A stretch of 9,658 bases of DNA from NCBI GenBank assembly GCA_007125835.1, contig SLCJ01000313.1, positions 1-9,658 on the forward strand, read 5' to 3'. Numbering within the stretch: the first letter of the stretch is position 1; every line of letters starts with the position of its first letter. The translations under genes were made by a program, and so were the position numbers. Shown piece by piece: positions 5,787-9,658 of this stretch. The notes below the pieces were generated by a model, which was not told where the DNA came from, made no database searches, and saw only the letters and a program-made list of their open reading frames with translations. The stretch is from Verrucomicrobiales bacterium. GTDB taxonomy: Bacteria; Verrucomicrobiota; Verrucomicrobiia; Verrucomicrobiales; SLCJ01.

Positions 5787-6208
5787 AGCTGCTCGACGTC
5801 AACATCCTCGTAACCGCTCACCGTGAGGACGCGGATTTTCACCAGGAAATCCGTTCCTGGCTAGAAGCCAGGCTGTCGGAAGCCGCAGGTGTAGCGGTCT
5901 CCGACCTGGTGCTTTCCGGTTTCCTCAGGGTGGTGACTCATCCGAAAATTTTCAAGACGCCCACACCTCTTGCTGAGGCCTTGTCGTTCTTGGACGATTT
6001 GCGATCCCGTTCCGTGGTCGATATCGTCCGGCCCGGCGGCACACACTGGCGCATCTTCGTGGGTCTTTGCCAATCGGCCGATGCCCGCGGCAATCTCGTT
6101 CCCGATGCCTTCCACGCGGCCCTTGCCATCGAGTATGGGCTTGAATGGGTTACGCTGGACCGGGGCTTCGCCCGTTACCCTGGCCTGCACTGGTCTTGCC
6201 CAATCTGA
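5783..6208 (+). CDS. vapC: VapC-type PIN-domain ribonuclease toxin
   Basis: The 141-residue PIN-domain protein is a predicted Mg-dependent ribonuclease that blocks translation, usually by cutting tRNA or rRNA, when its antitoxin is lost. The expected acidic residues are D5 (LLDVN), D108 (NLVPDAFHAALA) and D126 (TLDRGFARYPGL). D41 in SDLVLSGFLRVVTHP may serve as the fourth. The layout, including the GFLRVVTHP segment and the C-terminal RYPGLHW, fits the TIGR00028-like PIN subgroup. All key positions are intact, so the toxin looks functional. The start overlaps the vapB stop by 4 bp, with GGAA 6 nt upstream as a weak ribosome binding site. It ends 24 bp before the stop of the convergent dsbD gene with no clear terminator between them. 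The RNA target cannot be predicted. Confidence 0.9.
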   Translation: MKLLDVNILVTAHREDADFHQEIRSWLEARLSEAAGVAVSDLVLSGFLRVVTHPKIFKTPTPLAEALSFLDDLRSRSVVDIVRPGGTHWRIFVGLCQSADARGNLVPDAFHAALAIEYGLEWVTLDRGFARYPGLHWSCPI

Positions 6209-6232
6209 ACCACGTCCATTCGGCGGCAGGGT

Positions 6233-8458
6233 TCACGGGTCGGGCAGTGTGCTGAGGCGTTCGAGGATTTCGGAGGCGCCGAAAAGTTCGGGGAAGAATT
6301 CGGGGTCCGACGCGCCCGGGCGGTAGAGGATGTTGACGGGCACGGCGCCCCGCTGGTATTCAGCCAGCGCGCGTGCGATGACCTGGTCCTGGTTGGTGAA
6401 GTCGGCCTGCAGCGCGACGACGCCCTTGCGGCGCATTTTCTCGATCACCCTGGTGTCGGTATTGTAACGCGCTTTGTTGGCGATGCAGGTGGCACACCAG
6501 GCGGCGGTGAAGTCGATGAACACGGGCGTGCCCTCTTCGCGCAGTTCGGCGACGCGCTCCGGCGACCACACCTGCCATTCCACGGTGGGGGTGTTGCGGG
6601 GCCATGCCCACATTGTCGACCCGGCGATGAGCAGCACCGCTGCGGCGCGGGCGCTCCATTTGGTGGCCGCAGGTTTCCACGGCAGCCCCCAGTGGCCATA
6701 GATGTAAAGGCCGAGGGCGATGAAGACGAGGCCCAGCATGACGGCAAAGAAGCGGTCGGCGGAAACCTGCTGCGACAGCACCCAAAGCAACCAGGCCACG
6801 GTGGCATAGAGCGGGAAGGCCATCAGCTTTTTGAAGGTTTCCATCCAGGCGCCGGGGCGTGGCAGCATGTCGATGAGCTTCGGAAAGGCGGACAGCACGA
6901 GGTAGGGCAGCGACAGGCCGAGCGCGATGAAGGTAAACAGAACCAAGGAGGAAACCGGCGGCAGGGCGAGGGCAACGCCGAGAGCCGGGGCGAGGAAGGG
7001 GGCGGCGCACGGGGTGGCCACCACCGTAGCCAGCACGCCGGAGAAAAACGAGCCGGTGAATCCGGATTTTCGTTGGAGGTTGCCGCCAACGCTTGTCGCC
7101 GACACGCCAAATTCGAACAGGCCGGTTAGGCTTAGGGAAAACACGAACAACACCAGCACCATCGCCAGCACAAAGGCCGGCTCCTGAAGCTGGAAGCCCC
7201 AGGCGTAGCTGCCGCCTGTGGCCGCCTTGAGCGCAATGATCAGGGTCGCCAGGATCCAGAACGACACCAACACGCCCACGGTGAAAACGAGTCCGTGCAG
7301 GACGACCTTGCGGTGGTCCTCACCGGCCTGATTCACAAAGTGCATGACCTTGAGGCCGAGAACAGGGAACACGCAGGGCATAAGGTTGAGGATCAGCCCG
7401 CCGAGCAAAGCGAATCCGATCATCCGCCAGTCGAGAACGGCGGTCGAGCCGGCTACACCGGCCGGCGGCGCGCCGATTTCGAGATCCACCTCCCAGGAAT
7501 GCGAGTCCGCGTCGCCGGCCACCCATCCCTGAGGCGACCAGAGGATCCCCTGGAGCCGCGGCCCGTCGGTCTGCCCGGCTCCGGGCTCGGCCCCGTTGAT
7601 GAGGGTGAGCGTCAGTTGCCAGGCGTCGCCGTCGCGGGTCAGCCGCTGTCCGGGTTGGCCGTCCACGTCGGGGTGGTAGGAGAAAAAGTAAGCCTCTTCG
7701 ATTTCGGGGCCACCCTCCGCCACCGGCTCGAAGCGCAGGGCCAGGCCGCTGGCTGTTTCAAATACGGCTGCGGTCCAGCCCTCGCGTTCGGCTGCCAGCC
7801 CGGCGCGTGTTTTTTCGATCAACGGTGCGTGTTCCTCGTCGCGCAGAGCTTCGTCGGCCACCTTGAGTTCGAACAATGGCGATTCATCATAAAGGACGCA
7901 GGCTTCCTTGCACACCTGGCCGGAAATCCGAGCTTGGAACGACAGCACATCGCCGGGCGAGGCGTCGGTCGGCACTTGGAAATCCGCCAGCAGGGCCGCC
8001 ACTCCGTGATACACGTAGTGGGGAAATCCCTGCGAGTCGTAGCGCTCGGGCGTTTGCCAGCGCACCTCGGAAATTTCGACACCCTCCGGCACCTGCGGCC
8101 ACTCCACCTCGCTTGGCAGGGAAAATCCACCCGAATGCCGGAAATACGCATGCCAACCCGGCGCGTGATCGAGGACGATGGCGAGAGTCACCGTGTCTCC
8201 GGGAGCCGCCTCGGCCACATCGGCCACCAGGCTCACCCGCAGGTTCGGGCGATCGTCGTCGCTGCTCAAAAAGTCAAATCCGCCGAAGGAGCCCGATTGC
8301 GCCGGAAGTCCGGGCGCAAGGCACAGGGCAAGGAATGCGAGCAGGAACAACAAGGAGCCGGCGGACAGACTGCGGCGGGCGCGGGAGACCCGGGAGGCAG
8401 GCGGATTCGTGAATCGGTTTCCCGGATTTGCAGAAGTTTGTATGGTGGAAAGTGTCAT
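6233..8458 (-). CDS. dsbD: DsbD-type thiol-disulfide transporter, long form
   Basis: The inner-membrane protein is predicted to pass electrons from cytoplasmic thioredoxin to periplasmic thiol proteins, for example in disulfide isomerisation, cytochrome c maturation or repair. In the 741 residues there is a signal-like segment (about 31-52) after a long basic N-terminus. An N-terminal DsbD-alpha/DsbC-like periplasmic region follows (about 70-330) with the Cys pair C183-KEA-C187. About eight membrane helices (345-366, 385-411, 427-451, 468-497, 502-525, 543-563, 569-588, 602-619) carry C362 in LMPCVFPVLG and C484 in VATPCAAPFLAP. A C-terminal thioredoxin-like domain has W654-CATC (C655, C658) and a conserved Pro in GAVPVN (P707). 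It is much longer than E. coli DsbD (about 565 residues), mainly in the periplasmic region, and resembles ScsB-like long forms. The ATG at 8458 is the only Met before residue 346. All six redox cysteines are present. Confidence 0.92.
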   Translation of the reverse strand: MTLSTIQTSANPGNRFTNPPASRVSRARRSLSAGSLLFLLAFLALCLAPGLPAQSGSFGGFDFLSSDDDRPNLRVSLVADVAEAAPGDTVTLAIVLDHAPGWHAYFRHSGGFSLPSEVEWPQVPEGVEISEVRWQTPERYDSQGFPHYVYHGVAALLADFQVPTDASPGDVLSFQARISGQVCKEACVLYDESPLFELKVADEALRDEEHAPLIEKTRAGLAAEREGWTAAVFETASGLALRFEPVAEGGPEIEEAYFFSYHPDVDGQPGQRLTRDGDAWQLTLTLINGAEPGAGQTDGPRLQGILWSPQGWVAGDADSHSWEVDLEIGAPPAGVAGSTAVLDWRMIGFALLGGLILNLMPCVFPVLGLKVMHFVNQAGEDHRKVVLHGLVFTVGVLVSFWILATLIIALKAATGGSYAWGFQLQEPAFVLAMVLVLFVFSLSLTGLFEFGVSATSVGGNLQRKSGFTGSFFSGVLATVVATPCAAPFLAPALGVALALPPVSSLVLFTFIALGLSLPYLVLSAFPKLIDMLPRPGAWMETFKKLMAFPLYATVAWLLWVLSQQVSADRFFAVMLGLVFIALGLYIYGHWGLPWKPAATKWSARAAAVLLIAGSTMWAWPRNTPTVEWQVWSPERVAELREEGTPVFIDFTAAWCATCIANKARYNTDTRVIEKMRRKGVVALQADFTNQDQVIARALAEYQRGAVPVNILYRPGASDPEFFPELFGASEILERLSTLPDP

Positions 8459-8554
8459 GATTTTGACGCGTGTGGAAAAGGGACAGGGAGAAAGGGGAGG
8501 TAAAGAAAAACTCGCTCTGCAAGCGCATTACGTCCCACGCCACAGACCGAAACC

Positions 8555-8608
8555 CCACCGCCATGCGACAGCGAGCGGCGGTGGCAGGCTCACCCTGTGG
8601 CGGTGAGC
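8555..8608 (-). terminator. Tandem hairpins after isocitrate dehydrogenase gene
   Basis: Two strong stems lie in the 225-bp gap between the icd stop and the dsbD start. GCTCACC (8588-8594) pairs with GGTGAGC (8602-8608), and CCACCGCC (8555-8562) pairs with GGCGGTGG (8577-8584). A smaller CCGG-CAAG-CCGG hairpin (8613-8624) precedes them on the transcribed strand. Only a short TTTC follows, so a classical intrinsic terminator is not complete. They may still end or stabilise the icd transcript. The dsbD promoter should lie between here and 8458 but is not recognisable. Confidence 0.45.
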
Positions 8609-8683
8609 GCCTCCGGCAAGCCGGTTTGTCCACATATCTCTTGGGCGCTGCCGCGCACGCGGGCTCAGAGCATATTCAACCGA

Positions 8684-9658
8684 TCAGGCCTCGCCCTGGG
8701 CCTTGCTGAAGGCATCCTCGCCATCAAAGCGCTGGAGCTTTTCCAGATGCACCCAGTCGAGACCCGCCGCCGCAATCGCCTCCAGAAGGCCAGTGACACA
8801 GGCGGAACAGGGCGCGCTTTCACTGTTGCGCGGCACGAAGCGGCAGCGCCAGCAATTCACACAGTCGGTGGAGGCTCCCGTCGGCGGGTAGACCAGGGTG
8901 CCGCGGTTGGAGATCATTTTCAGTTGGAATGCGGTGTTGGCCGCCGCCTCTTCGAGTTTTCCGCCGAGGGCTTCGGCGCTGCCATCGAATTCGATGAATG
9001 CATCCACACCCGCCAATTCCCGCTTCACGCCGCGCAACACGGCCACCTCTTCCCGGCGCGCCGGCATTTCCACGGCCTGTGGGATCGGCAGATCGGCCGG
9101 TGGCGGTTCGACTTGCGCGAGCTGGGCGATGATGGCATCGGCAAAGGCGCGGGTGCCGACCACGGGGCGGCCGCGCGCAATGTCCCCCGGCAGCGCCTCG
9201 GCGCGGGCCAGCGTCTGGTGAATTGCCTGCTCCACGCGGTATGCGCATTCGGCCTCGCCAAGGTGCCGCAGCAGCATCACCGAGGAAAGCATCAGCGCCA
9301 GCGGGTTGGCCTTGTCCTGCCCTGCGATGTCAGGAGCCGATCCATGCACCGCCTCGAAAATCGCGCACTCGTGCCCGAGATTGGCGCTGGGCGCAATCCC
9401 GAGACCACCCACCAGGCCGCTGGTCAGATCACTGATGATGTCGCCATTCATGTTGGTGGTCAGGATCACCTCGAATTGCTCCGGTCGGATCACCAACTGA
9501 TGGGCGCAGTTGTCGATCAGAATGTGCTTCATTTCCACCCCGGGGAAATCCTCCGCCACCGACTCCGACACACGTTTGAACATGCCCTCGGTCTGTTTCA
9601 TGATGTTCGCCTTGGTGGCGACATGCACGCTGGCCCGCCCTTCGTTGGCCGCGAGGGC
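8684..9658 (-). CDS. icd: Isocitrate dehydrogenase, probably NAD-dependent (5' end outside window)
   Basis: Converts isocitrate to 2-oxoglutarate and CO2 in the TCA cycle. The frame is open to the window edge, so only the last 324 residues are seen. Counted from the edge, the catalytic lysine segment TKANIMKQTEG is at 15-25. The metal-binding aspartates are D73 and D77 in NMNGDIISDLTSG, and the cofactor loop is HGSAPDIAGQDKANP (105-119). D110, I111 and A117 align with E. coli positions 344, 345 and 351. There NADP enzymes have Lys, Tyr and Val, while NAD enzymes have Asp, Ile and Ala. Beyond about residue 160 is a C-terminal extension as in Thermus/Rickettsia-type enzymes. It carries five cysteines (C266, C269, C272, C284, C287) in a CX2CX2CX11CX2C pattern around NCWRCRF. 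An isopropylmalate dehydrogenase or homoisocitrate dehydrogenase is less likely given this extension. Confidence 0.88.
   Translation of the reverse strand, partial: ALAANEGRASVHVATKANIMKQTEGMFKRVSESVAEDFPGVEMKHILIDNCAHQLVIRPEQFEVILTTNMNGDIISDLTSGLVGGLGIAPSANLGHECAIFEAVHGSAPDIAGQDKANPLALMLSSVMLLRHLGEAECAYRVEQAIHQTLARAEALPGDIARGRPVVGTRAFADAIIAQLAQVEPPPADLPIPQAVEMPARREEVAVLRGVKRELAGVDAFIEFDGSAEALGGKLEEAAANTAFQLKMISNRGTLVYPPTGASTDCVNCWRCRFVPRNSESAPCSACVTGLLEAIAAAGLDWVHLEKLQRFDGEDAFSKAQGEA

Noticed and set aside
5420..5842. 140-codon minus-strand frame over vapB
   Set aside because: It is antisense to vapB and the start of vapC, which have strong family matches.
7295..8503. 402-codon plus-strand open frame
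   Set aside because: It is antisense to dsbD, whose redox motifs and membrane helices are unambiguous, and its peptide is low in structure and rich in His, Gly and Arg.

Overview
The window reads as chromosomal DNA from a GC-rich bacterium, most probably a member of the Verrucomicrobiota (inference, moderate confidence). The reasons are the combination of a eukaryote-like UDP-glucose pyrophosphorylase, a Thermus/Rickettsia-type isocitrate dehydrogenase with a C-terminal extension, a long DsbD, a VapBC pair, scarce Shine-Dalgarno sequences and GC-rich hairpin repeats. No tRNA, rRNA, CRISPR array, intact insertion sequence or replication origin was seen.

Layout from left to right. Positions 1-372 hold one copy of a multi-hairpin repeat and a doubtful small ORF. 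Positions 373-810 (minus) encode a small four-helix membrane protein in clearly AT-richer DNA. Positions 1068-4974 (minus) hold three genes in one direction, transcribed in the order UDP-glucose pyrophosphorylase, histidyl-tRNA synthetase (hisS), ROK-family sugar kinase. Positions 4975-5543 are a gene-free divergent region with a second, inverted copy of the hairpin repeat, a short GC hairpin and an operator-like palindrome. Positions 5544-6208 (plus) are a vapB-vapC toxin-antitoxin pair with overlapping stop and start codons. Positions 6233-8458 (minus) encode a DsbD-type thiol-disulfide transporter, convergent with vapC. Positions 8684 to the window edge (minus) encode the C-terminal part of isocitrate dehydrogenase, separated from dsbD by two strong hairpins.

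Functional links. The ROK kinase (glucose to glucose 6-phosphate, if it is a glucokinase) and the pyrophosphorylase (glucose 1-phosphate + UTP to UDP-glucose) lie on the same route to activated glucose, with hisS between them. VapBC is a self-contained module. DsbD carries reducing power across the membrane. The isocitrate dehydrogenase shows the residue set of NAD-dependent enzymes.

Most genes are ordinary housekeeping or accessory types, and I see no complete new multi-gene system. The strongest unexplained signal is the pair of repeat elements at 43-177 and 5120-5245. They share a multi-hairpin layout, and the stems differ by paired, compensating substitutions. Second are the NAD-type residues and the five-cysteine cluster in the isocitrate dehydrogenase, and third the atypical signature motifs of the histidyl-tRNA synthetase.
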